Positions 22,771-34,150 of a stretch of DNA of 64,000 bases are shown here, in pieces. Positions within the stretch are counted from its first letter, which is position 1, and each line of letters opens with the position of its first letter. Location of the stretch: the NCBI GenBank assembly GCA_963971305.1, contig OZ020304.1, positions 16,784,103 through 16,848,102 on the forward strand. Direction: 5' to 3'. The DNA comes from Arcuatula senhousia. Taxonomy: Eukaryota; Mollusca; Bivalvia; Mytilida; Mytilidae. A program made the position numbers and the translations under genes. The notes under the pieces were generated by a model. The model saw nothing but the letters and a program-made list of their open reading frames with translations. It had not been told where the DNA came from and made no database searches.

Positions 22771-23429
22771 TGTTGTTTGCTTTGTACTTCTTGTGCAGCA
22801 TACATGTACATTCATTTCTTTATAGTCAGCTGAAAAGAAATAAATTTAGTGATGACGGATAGAAATAATACAAATTAAGAAATGCTCCTTAGGAATGAGG
22901 CAGTTGAATAGGGTTTTGAATATGGAACCTCTTTATCAGGCCCAACAATTACTTCTATTTGTATATTTAGAAATAATTCTAAATACACACCAATAAATAA
23001 TGTCTTGATGCTTGAAAGCTCTGTTGGCAAAACACTGAAGCCAATATTTCCTGAATAGATGTTAACCTTCGTGAACTTCTCACATATCCATAAATCAAAT
23101 CCTACGCTTTGTTATACAACTTTCCTCTTCGGGGAAAATGTCCCCTTAAGCTTTAAACGATTCTTGGAAATTTGTGAAATTTCAGGTCATTAAATGACTT
23201 CTTGAAACAATTTAACAAATCGAAATTAATTTCGATTGACGTTAATTTTCCATTAAATATTAACATTGTCCTTGGAGAAGACAATTTGAACATAAAACGT
23301 ACAATACAAACCCCACACTTTCTCACTTTTCTCAATGAAATGCCACAGTTTTTACAAATATTTTAGATTAGATTCCAACTATATGAAACCAATAAAAAAT
23401 AATGCCGTGATTATGTTTTTGAAGATAGA
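22771..23429. other. No recognisable feature
   Basis: AT-rich DNA. A 60-codon minus-strand frame at 23153-23335 has no recognisable domain. Confidence 0.5.
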
Positions 23430-24187
23430 CGATAATGAGATATGGAATAAGGGTACGCGACACAACCTACAGAGTTTAAACTGAAGATGTCCGACATGCT
23501 GACAAATATGGGAAAATACTAAACTTTGACAAACTATTTTGTTGTCAAATTATTTCATACGTAGAAGTCTGACAAGAATTAAAAGAAGGGAAATACAAAT
23601 GGTTTTCTGTGATGATACATCACTAAATCATTACTTTTTTGACGTGTTTTGTCGGATTCAAGATCGACTTGATTTTTTTACATCAGTCGATAGATGCTTC
23701 ATGGCTAGCTGTCAGTAAGTTCGAGTGTTCTCAAGAGAGTGTCTATACGTCCCGTTAATTTCTGGTTGTCATTTCGTCTCAGGTTCTCTCATGTTGAAAT
23801 TTGATTGATTTGTTCTTTACCGTGTGTTAGATTGTACTTTGTTATTGATTATCAATAGGGAAAGGTTGGGCCTAAAAAGTAGTTTAACCCCACTACATTT
23901 TAATTGTGCCTGTCTTAAGTCAGGAATCTTTATCAAAGCTTATGTTTGTATTTCGTCGAATTCATGTTAATTTTTTTGTCAAGAAGAGGGTCTTTCATTG
24001 AAATTTAGGATAGGGCTTGAATGATATGTAGTTTATTTTCAATCCAGGGCCTATCGAAAAGCAGCTAGCAACGATCACTGGTCACATTGAAGGCTGCTGG
24101 CTGTTTTGCATTGGCGATGTTTTTTAAATTGTTGTTTATATTGTAGGTTGTGTCGCGTAGACTTATTCCACATCTCATTATCTCCTA
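23430..24187. mobile_element. Two-ended inverted-repeat element (family B)
   Basis: Terminal inverted repeats of about 40 bp begin GATAATGAGAT.TGGAATAAG and continue with ACGCGACACAACCTACA. The left end is at 23430-23472 and the right end at about 24143-24187. Sub-terminal sequence of the right end (CAGCCAGCAGCCTTCAAT type) also occurs in one-ended copies at 32212-32335 and 35382-35490. No transposase frame is visible, so it is non-autonomous. Confidence 0.7.
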
Positions 24188-25584
24188 TTAACATTTTTAC
24201 GTGTTGTAAATTATTCCAAACAAATTTTAACAGTACATACATATGTAGTAAGAATTAAACATTTCGAGGAAGCATTACAATTTTCCATTTAAAGAGCAGC
24301 TGAGATAGAATATCAGATTAAAATGCCATCGACTAGAGATAACTCCCCGAAATTTGGATAAACAGAATAACTAAAAGGACACTGACCTTGTCATTTTGTA
24401 TAAATGTATCATTAAACCGTGAAATGAAAACTTAATATTAAGTCATTTCGCGACTTTTATTGTTGTTTTCCATGTTTTCTGTAAGGTTTTTTTTTAGAAA
24501 TGCTCCTGACTGAAAGATATTTTTCATTTTTTTAAAGATCATTTGAACGGTCTTTTTCTCACATCTCATAGTAGTTTATAATAGATTGAGAAGTATCATA
24601 TCTGAATTGATCATATCAAACAATGACACCACACCATCGATGAAAGAAATTTAAAGTTTAATAAATGGTTTCTACGAGTTGAAGCTTTCCATTGCATTTC
24701 CATTTCAAAAGAAACAAAAATGAACATTAACTTTTGTATGTAGCAATACTATATTTTCTAATAAATGTTTTACCATTTCACACGTTTTACAAACGCATTA
24801 TTTTAGGTTATTTTATTCAAGGTTCAATTCCCATTAATCGACTTCCTAGCTTCTATCTGAAATGCTCTTTGAACGCCAATTGAAAATAATTCTTTACTTA
24901 AACATCAAAACATTTTTTAATTGATACTTTGTGGGTCAGTAAAGACGATTTTTGATATGATTCACATGAAATATCGGTTATTTTTCAGTCAAAAGTGTTT
25001 TTGGGTAAATAAATTAATTCAAAATTCTAAAAGAAATCCTGTTTCTCCCAGAAATTCTGTAGAAATCGTGTAACGGGAAAGTCTCATCGGTGGTTGAATT
25101 TGCACGTGCAATATTAATAAATTGGATACCATTTATATGAATAGGGGAAATTTGTACTCTCTTGAAACATATGGCGAAATTAAAAAGATTTAACAACACT
25201 CTTCAGAAAATAGTCATTTATGATTCAATGAACATTTTGCGTACGTAAAAACAAAATGGGAATGTAAAACAACAAAAACATATTTTTTATGTTAAAAAAT
25301 ACCGTAAATTTGGAATTTTTGCTAGAATTTTTAAAAATAGACCAACGAGTGAAAGAGAAGTACAACATACATCAAAGTTGCTGATAGGCATTCTTCAGCT
25401 TACAATTTTGGGTACTTATACAGTCATATGAAAAAAACTGAATTTTACTAAAACCATTTACATATTGTAACGATACAAAAATGAAAACTTTGAGTTTAAT
25501 CAGAACAATCTGATGGTTTGACGTTATGGATATAGCTTCAAATATACAGACATGTTTTTTTATTTTTTCTGGTAATCGCCTACT
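24188..25584. other. No recognisable feature
   Basis: AT-rich DNA with only short low-complexity frames. Confidence 0.5.
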
Positions 25585-25820
25585 GTACTCGACACAACAT
25601 AACTATAACAGACAAGATAAAGTGTTCTGTAATGTCTCTCGTGGACTTGATTTAAGGTTTGAAATCTTTGATAAATACATTTCGATGTTTTTATTTTCCT
25701 TACGTAATGAATGACGAGCCTATAAATCATTTCAAATAGAAAATAATCAGGAGCTACATTAAAGGGACGATATACTGTTTTGATTAATGGTAAGATAATA
25801 TGAAAGTTTTATTCTTAATG
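25585..25820 (+). repeat. Paralogous segment D, copy 1
   Basis: Aligns without large gaps to 44281-44510: CTATAACAGACAAGAT, GTGTTCTGTAATGTCTCTCG, GATAAATACATTTCGATGTT and AATGACGAG..TA..AATCATTT are shared. The copies are about 18.7 kb apart and in the same orientation. A 62-codon frame at 25526-25714 crosses it, but the second copy has stops in that frame. Confidence 0.7.
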
Positions 25821-26032
25821 TTCTCAATAAATTTGGGTTGTCGCGTACATATATGTTACAGAAAAGAATGCGAAGTCATGAAACTATTGCGATCAAAATA
25901 CTCCCTTATTGCCAATTCAGTGTGATCTCTTTAAAAAAAACTAATTGATATGAGTTGATAAATAGTTTTGTTGTTACTTTTATCATCTGGTCTAAAAACC
26001 TGTTTTTGTTAACATTCAAATTTTCATATCTT

Positions 26033-26360
26033 TTAGTAAGTTAGTTATTGCTTTACTTCTAGCATCAAGCCCTTGAAAAATTCAAAATCGAGATATCGGC
26101 TATATCTGGGAGATGGTATGAAAGGGCTGATACAATGAACATGAAATGATGACAAAGTGGAAGAATGGGGACTCAGGCGATCGGGAAGGAGAGGTTCGAC
26201 CGCCACTAGAAAAAAATGAGTGATAGATAGGGACCGGGAATCTAGCTCCCTGCATGCGAATCGTACAAGTCCTCTTAGCGAGACCTGTGGCAGGGATCTT
26301 TAACATGCGGGAAATGTGGCATTTTTCCAAACACGTCGCACCACAATGGTTTGCAGTTAA
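26033..26360 (-). mobile_element. Retroposon family R, 5'-truncated copy (minus)
   Basis: It matches the 3' two thirds of the retroposon at 27687-28207 in reverse orientation: tail-side GTTAGTTATTGCTTTACT, then CGGCTATATCTGGGAGAT, then GACCTGTGGCAGGGATCTTTAA and the CGTCGCACCACAATGGTTTG block, where it stops. The 5' part is missing, as is common for target-primed insertions. It is more diverged than the other three copies. Confidence 0.75.
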
Positions 26361-27672
26361 AAAAAGCAAGACAATAGAAAAAAACGTGTACAGTTATATT
26401 TCATTTAATCATGGGTTTTCTTTCTCTTCATATATACGGTTTAATATACAAATGCTTTTCAGAAAAAGCAAAGAATGAATACTTATGGCAATATTGTCTC
26501 AAAAGTCGACTGAAACATATTCACGTTCAAAAATAGTGGTATGTCACTAATATTATGAGACCATTGAGAATCAGTGTACATGAAAAAAAATGATGAGGTT
26601 TTTCGGAAATCAGTTCTATTTATAGTCAAATCTCAGATTCATGCATATGTCGGAAAACAAAATGTTCCTAGTAAAAATGAACAATGATCACTCGTCATAA
26701 TGTATGCGTATTTTGTCCAGAAAGGATTAAATTTTACTGCGCCCTTGGTATTTACACAAATAAGTTGAATAATTTCAAAGTTCTATAACTGTGTATATTT
26801 TACAAAAATATTTGTTACAAGTTGAAAAAAAAATTATAACTGATGTTTTCATTTCTTAGAAAAAATATGTACTTAGCACTTTTTCGTTATTAGGCAAGTG
26901 CTAGCTGCCTTATGTAGTCATAAGGTTACTGCTGGATTTAGTGTTTGTTTTTCAGTCTAGACGAAAGAATCTGCTTACTGTTATTCTTTATCTTCTATAT
27001 TACTTTTCAAAATATGATCAAATATGTTTGAATTAATTGTATTTTGTATAAATCTCTTTTCTTAAACGACACACAACGAGATTTGTTAATTACTTTGCAA
27101 TTTACAAAACGAACTATTTAGTGATGGGCTCCAGAAAATACATGAATATTTATCTGTAACTTGATTGGTCTTGCACCCTTCCTTTAAAGATTGCTGTTTT
27201 TTCATTGGTTTATGCTAAGTTCCTTTTTTTGTTCCTTCATAAATTCAATACAGATTACACTTTTATCGATCGCGAAGGTTTTTTTTTAATCAATACCATT
27301 TGTGTACAATGCAATGCTTGTGCACCCAAAAGTTTATACAATATTAGCTTTTTAAAAAAGCTGGTGTCAGGCCTTGGCGATTTTATGTCAGTTTCATATT
27401 TTAATATACAGAATCGTTTTCAAGTTAAATTTTTAATAAAATAAAGGCTGAAAAACAATTATTTCAAAATATTCCATTTAACATGACATGTGGATATTAC
27501 AAAACCTTTATTCAAAAGAAAGTTCGCAGGTTGATTTGTACTACGGTTGGTCCGTCCCTTGGTTGATCCGGCCCATTGTTCTGAGTAAGTCCGTCACATT
27601 TTTAATACAATGAAATATACGTTTAGTAAAACACTTTCTTCTAAACGATAGAAACAGCGTTACCTGTCATTT
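26361..27672. other. No recognisable feature
   Basis: AT-rich. A 79-codon plus-strand frame at 27205-27444 has no recognisable domain. Confidence 0.5.
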
Positions 27673-28221
27673 TTGAATTACTCTTCTACTCCCGTGCGGG
27701 ACCCGGGAGGCGAATAGGCCTGCAGCAGCGCTAAGCTTGTCGGTAAAAGTCCACTAAAGAGCGCTCAGAAACCTGACATCGGGGTCCGGCCGCTTTGCCC
27801 ACAAAGCGACTGGGATGTGTGCCCCAGGTGGTTGAACGGGGCAGCCCTGACATCGAGAGATGCGGGGTCGTCAGGCGATAAAGCGGAAAACCTGACCGCA
27901 AACCATAGTGGTGCACCGTGTTGGGAAAAATGTCACGTTTCTCGCACGTTAAAGAACCCTGCTGCAGGTCTCGGTAAGAGTAGGACCCGTAGGATCCCCA
28001 TGCAGGAGGCAACATTTTCCGTCCCTACCCATCACTCCTTTTTCCAGTGGCAGTCAAAACTCTCCTACCCGATTGGCCTTGTGTTCCCATTTCCTCCACT
28101 TCATCATCTGTTCATGTTCATTGTATCACCATTTTCATGTTCATCTCCCGGATATAGCCGAAATCGTGCTGCTTGGGAGTAAAGCAATAACTAACTAACT
28201 AACTAAATTGAATTACTCTTC
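27673..28221 (+). mobile_element. Retroposon family R, full-length copy with target-site duplication
   Basis: The element body (27687-28207, 521 bp) is GC-rich against its surroundings. It begins TACTCCCGTGCGGGACCCGG and ends in a TAAC tetranucleotide tail. It is flanked by the 14-bp direct repeat TTGAATTACTCTTC at 27673-27686 and 28208-28221. Such duplications and simple tails are the mark of LINE-driven target-primed insertion. The short length and lack of a protein suggest a SINE or the non-coding 3' piece of a LINE. A degenerate B-box-like GGTTGAAC occurs near 27831, but a tRNA head is not convincing. Two overlapping frames, one per strand, are by-products. Confidence 0.88.
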
Positions 28222-28487
28222 CTTTTAGATAATGGATATGATATAAAAAAGAAAATTCAATTTTTGTTTATTGGCTTTATGATTTTTTGGATCATGCCTT
28301 AAAATTGAAGTTCATACATATGGAACGATTGAACATTCTCACTATTTGTAATAGAAAGGACAGAGATCTTTATATTGAAAATAAACAGCTTCCCAACTTT
28401 TCTTTTCTAGAAAACGAAAAAAAATAATTGTAAGTTTACATATATTCAAGTTTATCACATTCTCGTGCAGGTCTTGGTTGAAATAGC

Positions 28488-28523
28488 ATTTTTATTTTAT
28501 TTTATATTTTATTTTATTTTATG
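28488..28523. repeat. TTTTA microsatellite
   Basis: A run of TTTTA pentamers with one interruption. Confidence 0.85.
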
Positions 28524-29003
28524 TTCCTTTTAAAAAAATATGAGCAAGAAAATTCGTTTCTGTGAGTCCACGGCAAGAAAAACAGCGTTTATAGTTTGTT
28601 ATGGAAGCCTTCATCAATGAAACAAATATCACTCCTAGGCCGAGTCTTTAGACAAGGACACACAAATCAAGCAACAAAACATGGAAATATATAACAAAGA
28701 CAGAATGTTTTTCTCAACATACTTAAACGACATAAATGAACGTAAGAATTATTTTAGTCAAAGAGGAATTAAACATGTTTAAAGATCTTTTAGATTTTGT
28801 TTCATTGATATTGTATCTTATTTTTATATAAGAAACTAACAGCCAAGTCAGACTAGATAGCTTATTTCTCTTTCTGTCTAACATTTAAACTGTACTATAA
28901 ACTTTAAAGGAAGGTTGCACAATTCACGTTTTGTTTTAATATTGTGATTTTATAATAGGGAAAGCCAAACAACTATTGGCTTTGCCCGCAATTATAAATA
29001 CAT
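28524..29003. other. No recognisable feature
   Basis: AT-rich DNA without repeat match or coding frame. Confidence 0.5.
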
Positions 29004-29502
29004 ACTTATGGCACGCCATTTTAACAAAAACCCTGGTATCTATAGGATACCTCAGATAACTGGGGATTTACTGGTAGCTATCTGGGGGTTTTCTGAACAA
29101 AACTCTCAATTACGTCAGGTATTAAGAGTTATCTTGATAACTGGGGGTTTGCTGTCAGCTATCACATAGATACCTGATTAAACCCTCTCTACCTACAGAT
29201 ATTGCAAGTTAATGCTATTTAAATCACTGAAAGCAGAATTTATCAATGTAAAGCTGAAAACTATTAATACCTCAAAAACTAATACAAAGCTTTAGCTTTC
29301 AATGAATTATTTTTTAAAACTCTTAATAGCAGGAGTTTTTGTGGTATCCATGGGATAGCTGATAGGAAACCCACAGTTACCTAAAATAACTCTCAATACC
29401 TGATGTAATTAAGAGTTTCGCTCTGAAAACCCCCAGATAGCTGCCAGTAATCCCCCAGTTATCTAGATACCAAGGTTTTTGTTAAAATGGCGTGCCATAC
29501 TT
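29004..29502. mobile_element. Foldback MITE with long terminal inverted repeats
   Basis: Body 29008-29498 (491 bp). It begins ATGGCACGCCATTTTAACAA and ends with its complement. Inverted similarity continues inward about 180 bp on each side through the CAGATAACTGGGG and AACTCTTAATACCTGA motifs. ACTT directly precedes and follows the body (29004-29007 and 29499-29502). ATACTT is an alternative reading of the duplication. The single-stranded form would fold almost completely. No coding frame. Confidence 0.85.
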
Positions 29503-30709
29503 TAGCAATCAGGAGTTATAAATAAGTAGTTACATTAATTTTATAAATAACTGTGGATCTTCAGTAGCAGTCTCCTTGTTACAGATATTTCACGTATGTT
29601 TGTTTACATGTATATTCCACATTTATTAACTGAAATTAACCTTGTTTTAATGTTTCAAATGTATTTTTATTGCTATGTTAACGAATAGAAGACATGGTAG
29701 TTATGTAACATTTTGCTTTCATCGATTTCTATAACTAGGTCACCCTATCGTGCACCATTTCAAAGACATCTTGGTCATATTAATTCCACTTCCTGTAAAT
29801 CTGTCCTTTCAAGCACGGCCATCTCAAAATATTTACATATTCTGAATTTACTTTTCTTTACAAATTGAAGATTTTGAGATTATGTGACTTGTTTACATAA
29901 AATATTATTCATTTTTGTGATTTAAAACTTGTTTAAGATTTGAAAATATTGATGAGGAAGTTAGAATAATAAAAACTGTTCAGTTTTGAAACATACAAAA
30001 TATTAATTTGGTAGGGAAGATCTCAAAATTGTTATTTCTTTCCCACTACAACATTAATAACAGTCAGTTATAATTCGTACAATTTGAGAGGTGCCAAGAT
30101 TAAAAGCATGGTTACAACCGTATATGTCAGGTCGTTTTCATTCGAATTCAAAGTATGATTATATATACTAATAGTACATTGATTAATCTTCTGTGCCCAG
30201 AAGGGGTGGGGGGGGGGGGGGTTGGGCACTGGAGTGTTCATTAACTTCGATAATATTCTGCTCTTTAAGAACTTATTTATTTCGCTTGCCTTTTAACGCT
30301 ATGGCGCTTTGATTTATTATTCATTGTTTTAGTGTCACTATGTATATTATGCAAGCGAAAAACAGCAAAAATCTAACACATTTCAAACTACGTAGCAAAA
30401 ATTATCATTGTTTCATATAAGATAGTGCATTATTTTTGTACTTGGATGTAAATGTTATTGTTGAATGTAATCAATATGCCAACACTGCAGAACTTCAGAA
30501 AACATTATCCATTATTCACTTCCTGATTTACGGTTAAATCGTCAGCATCATTTTTATAAAGATTGCCCCAGTGGTACATATTTGTATCCTTCTGCATTTT
30601 GTCAATCTAGTTATCGTATTAACCATTTATAAACAATGATATTATTTTGAAGTAATGCATTTATATTTCTTTCATTCATATTATAGCTGGAAGAGAATAA
30701 AATGATGAA
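29503..30709. other. No gene recognised; G-rich run
   Basis: AT-rich DNA with a G-run of about 14 bases at 30208-30221. The part near 30390-30620 shows faint similarity to about 39030-39180. No coding frame. Confidence 0.45.
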
Positions 30710-30914
30710 TAAGACTCCGTTTACACTAATTGGAAAAATCGATCTTTTTTGAATCGATGCAAAAAAGATAGATCTTTTTGTCAGTATAAACGACTCCAAT
30801 CTTCATTCGAACTAAAAAGACTACCGCAAGAGGTAGTCTTAAAAAAGATCGATCTTAAATTAATCGATTCAATTATAGATCGATCTTTATTTTACAAGTT
30901 TAAACGGGGTCTAA
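30710..30914. mobile_element. Short MITE flanked by TAA
   Basis: Body 30713-30911 (199 bp). It begins GACTCCGTTTACAC and ends with the near-complement GTTTAAACGGGGTC. TAA flanks both sides (30710-30712 and 30912-30914). The interior contains repeated GATCGATCTTT motifs in both orientations and a perfect hairpin AAGACTACC...GGTAGTCTT near 30817-30840. A three-base TAA duplication is typical of PIF/Harbinger-type elements. That assignment is inference. The 70-codon frame at 30749-30961 is incidental. Confidence 0.78.
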
Positions 30915-31139
30915 GTGAACCATGTGAACGAAGGCAATCTACAGAATTCATAATAATTTGAAATTTGACATGACAAGCAGCCATTACCAGTAGTCGCTGC
31001 TAGACGTTTTGTAATTGCAATCACACTAGCTAAACGGTTAAAGGCATACTCATTAGAAGAAATTAATACTACAGATCTTAATTAAAATCTTAATTAATGT
31101 GCGAGCGCATCTTATCTTTACACATTTTGTTAAATATCA

Positions 31140-31400
31140 CATGACTCAATAAAGGTAATAACAAAATTACCGAACTTGAATGGTCAATCTCATAGTCCAG
31201 AGAAAATGACAAAAACGAATCAGTCATACCGGAGAACTGGTGGATCGCAATGGTCCTGACTTGGTACAGGCATTTCAAACGAAATGGTGGGTTAAACCAG
31301 GTTTGATGGCGCCAAACCTCCCTCTTCCATTGTGATCTTAGGATCCGGTAATGACTATAGAACACAACATAGTTGTGAGACACAATAGGGATATTGAGGT
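31140..31400 (-). repeat. Dispersed repeat family A, copy
   Basis: Nearly identical to 103-360 over about 250 bp, in the same orientation. The minus-strand frame (31090-31383) reads the same protein-like string as the first copy with only a few changes. No domain is recognised. Confidence 0.85.
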
Positions 31401-31608
31401 GATCATCTCAGTACAGCAGACCAGTCAAACACTAATTAAAACAATTAACTATCATATCTTTTAACTCAATTTTGAACTTTTCTACTAGTGGCTGATAACG
31501 AAGAAAGAATTTTTTTAGTGATCGTATGAGACGTATTTTCTTATAGCCCTGCTTCAAAAGTCGGTAACGAAGAAACCGGTGTCTGATCAAAAAATCTGTG
31601 TAATGTGT

Positions 31609-31720
31609 TTAAGCCCTGGCATATCGAATAAGTTGAGAAATATAAACACCGTATGCAGGAGAAGTAGGTATATTGCTCTGTAGATTAGGAAAATTAATAA
31701 TTTGGAAATCAATATATGAT
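31609..31720 (-). pseudogene. Retroelement reverse-transcriptase C-terminal fragment (minus)
   Basis: The minus-strand frame ends in IINFPNLQSNIPTSPAYGV followed by YISQLIRYARA. This motif lies C-terminal to the reverse transcriptase of a retroelement family common in invertebrate genomes and recurs in this window at 35869-36102. About 36 residues are recognisable. The rest of the frame (to 31854) is unrelated. It is a relic cut on both sides, and the class of retroelement is uncertain. Confidence 0.7.
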
Positions 31721-31919
31721 GGAGAAAAAACAGTCTGTCCGGATCTACTGGAATTTACCGGAAATTTTCGAAAACTAAACGCTTGCTTTAAGAATGGTGT
31801 AATTAATAGCATATTGCCCCTAAATATTTTGTCTATCAATACATATTTATCCATGTGAGCCTTTAAGGCCGTGGTTTGTTATTTTAAGTATAAAGGGTGA
31901 ACATGTTAATTTTGTGCGT

Positions 31920-32205
31920 TATTTTTTTCTACAGCAATATGTCTTCTTGTGAATATATTGTCTACATTTAAGATTAAATAAAACTAAAAAAATATATTTT
32001 AGCGGTTAAAACTATATCCATTGTTCTATATTTTACAGTAAATCCTTTGAAATAAAATTTAAATCGAAGACAAATATACATTCTACTCATAGCGTGGCAA
32101 TAATCCGAATGCAAGCGTCAGGGGCTTTCATGTCATGACTTAATTTAGCTGCAGTTTCCCTGAAAAAAGAACACGTCTCAATTGAAATTCACCGACGTTT
32201 TACGT
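31920..32205 (+). repeat. Paralogous segment E, copy 1
   Basis: Aligns to 39365-39620 and 48930-49200. Shared landmarks are TTTTACAGT, a GGCAAT..(C)GAA block, an ACGTC-like AAGCGTC(A)GG motif, TTTCATGTCATG and TTTCCCT. Divergence is considerable, with no common open frame, so it reads as non-coding. Confidence 0.55.
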
Positions 32206-32211
32206 CTAGAC

Positions 32212-32335
32212 ATAGAACATAATGAGATGTGGAATAAGTGTACGTGACACAACCTACAATATAAACGACAATTTAAGAAAATCACAGTGGAAAACAGCCA
32301 GCAGCCTTCAATGCGACCAGAGGTCGCTGCTTATG
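32212..32335 (+). mobile_element. Family B, one-ended copy
   Basis: AATGAGATGTGGAATAAGTG, then ACGTGACACAACCTACAATA and the CAGCCAGCAGCCTTCAAT sub-terminal block match the right end of the element at 23430-24187. No second terminus is found nearby. Confidence 0.7.
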
Positions 32336-33900
32336 CTTGAAATAAACAAAATATTTTGCATATTACATGTGCACAAGTCATCATAAGTGAAACAAAAGGT
32401 TTAGAGGAGATAGAACCTACATTACTCTGAACGGATAAAACCCGAGGCAGACAGGAACTACAGTAGACCAGACCTAAGACAAAAACTATACCTCGGAAAG
32501 ACAAATAAATATCTTTTATATATTATCATTTGACGGAATGGGGACCAATTTGGCGTGTAACGAAAACAAAATTATATGGAGAAGTACAAAACTATGGCTT
32601 TAAGCAAGTCGTTTAGTCGTGTTTAGATATCCACGGAATATAATTACAGACAATAACCATAGAACGCAACATATAGTCGTAAAAATATCTTTGCTGATTA
32701 TTTGTCTTTAAAAGACTGAACATATGCAATCTGACCAATTGGCTGATAAATCAAACCTACAAAAAACATCAAATCAAAAACAAAATGCAGATTTGCAATC
32801 CAAATTATAGCTTAAGATAATGTATGTCTATTTAAGTACATGTAAAATGATTAAATTCAAACCATTCTTTTAAATAAAAATCGCATGTACATGTGATAGC
32901 TTTGAAATAATTTCCCTATACGTGTTGGTACGGGCTTACCTCTTGGAATCGGTTGACAAGCAGTGGCAATGAAATCTAAAAGATGTGCCACGCCAAGCAC
33001 ATGGCCTTGCTTGCAGTAACAGTTTCTTGAATATACTTTCAGGTCACTTTTCACGTTTCAGAATTTCAGTCTGATTTTGGAGCTCCTCTAGACAATACTT
33101 TTAATTACTGGAGAAAATCCCCAGCCAACGGTTTAAAATTTCTTAAAGTTTTATATAAATTCATGGTCTTTAGGGCCAAAAAAACCCCAAACAATATTAA
33201 AGTCATGTCAATCTAGAGGATTCTGATTTTCTGACATTTTTTAAAATGTCATATGTCTTTGAACGAGCACATGGACATGTAGCCTTTTGTTTTGTCATTT
33301 AATTAAGTGGACAATTATCTAGCATTTCTATCACAAATTAAAACAATCTTTGATATAAAATGTTTAGGAGTTACTATACTTAAATTACATAAACTTCTTT
33401 TCGTTTAAGATAGAAGTGATTAGTCGTATAAGCGTATGAATTTGCACGGAATTTTATCGTGTATTCAAAGGCGGGAATTTAAGTCATTCGACAGTTTGCA
33501 TTCAACGTATACACTCGTTTCTTAATTAAAAACGAATTGTTTTTTTTTTATTTTTTTAGCGTCTTTTTTTTTTGTGTTCAAATTATAACCATGTAAAAGA
33601 TTTCACAAATGTTGTTAAATTTGTTATTCAATTGACAGTTTTAAGTTGTTTTAACTGTAAATATTCGATTTGAAATAAGGGTAAATCACATATACAGTTT
33701 TGCCATTTTCACGGCACCGCTCTGTTTAAGTTTCTTTAGATTGTGCCAAGTTTGATCTCAATTCATTGTCTTATGATAAATTTTATTCAGTTATTTCATT
33801 TTGGAAAAAGTTAATTTAAAAGGGAGCACATGCTACAACAAAAGACTAGATATTCAGAGTCATTGTATAGATCTGATACTGCTGTACTTTTTGTGTTTCT
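32336..33900. other. No recognisable feature
   Basis: AT-rich DNA with poly-T tracts near 33540-33570. A minus-strand 65-codon frame at 32857-33054 has no recognisable domain. Confidence 0.5.
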
Positions 33901-33910
33901 TATTTCAGCA

Positions 33911-34150
33911 CTGTTGTTCATCGACCTCCATGTGGAACTGCATACAAACCAGATAACTGTTTGTTAAGAACCTGCATGATAACTGCACAACTAACGTTAA
34001 TCTATGGTGTAATAACAGTAGTATATAGTTCGAGGGATCTACAGATAATCGTATTTCAGTCAATGAACTGTATTGTACAGGCTGTTACGATAAGGATTAC
34101 TTACCGACTGTTTCGATCAGCTCAAATCTATTTTATTGTGACTCATTAAT
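33911..34150 (+). other. Weak exon candidate
   Basis: A pyrimidine-rich tract ending TTTCTTATTTCAG looks like a splice acceptor just before 33909. It is followed by a frame, open from the acceptor to 34149, that starts with about TVVHRPPCGTAYKPDNC. A different frame downstream gives a short cysteine-bearing string. No family is recognised and no donor was identified, so this is a prompt for RNA evidence rather than a gene call. Confidence 0.15.

Noticed and set aside
27831..27845. Pol III B box in the retroposon
   Set aside because: GGTTGAAC is only a partial match, and the related copy at 53605 has GGCTGAAT. No convincing A box at the right distance.
27731..28182. 94- and 121-codon ORFs on both strands of the retroposon
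   Set aside because: They overlap each other on opposite strands in a GC-rich non-coding retroposon and are not shared by all copies.
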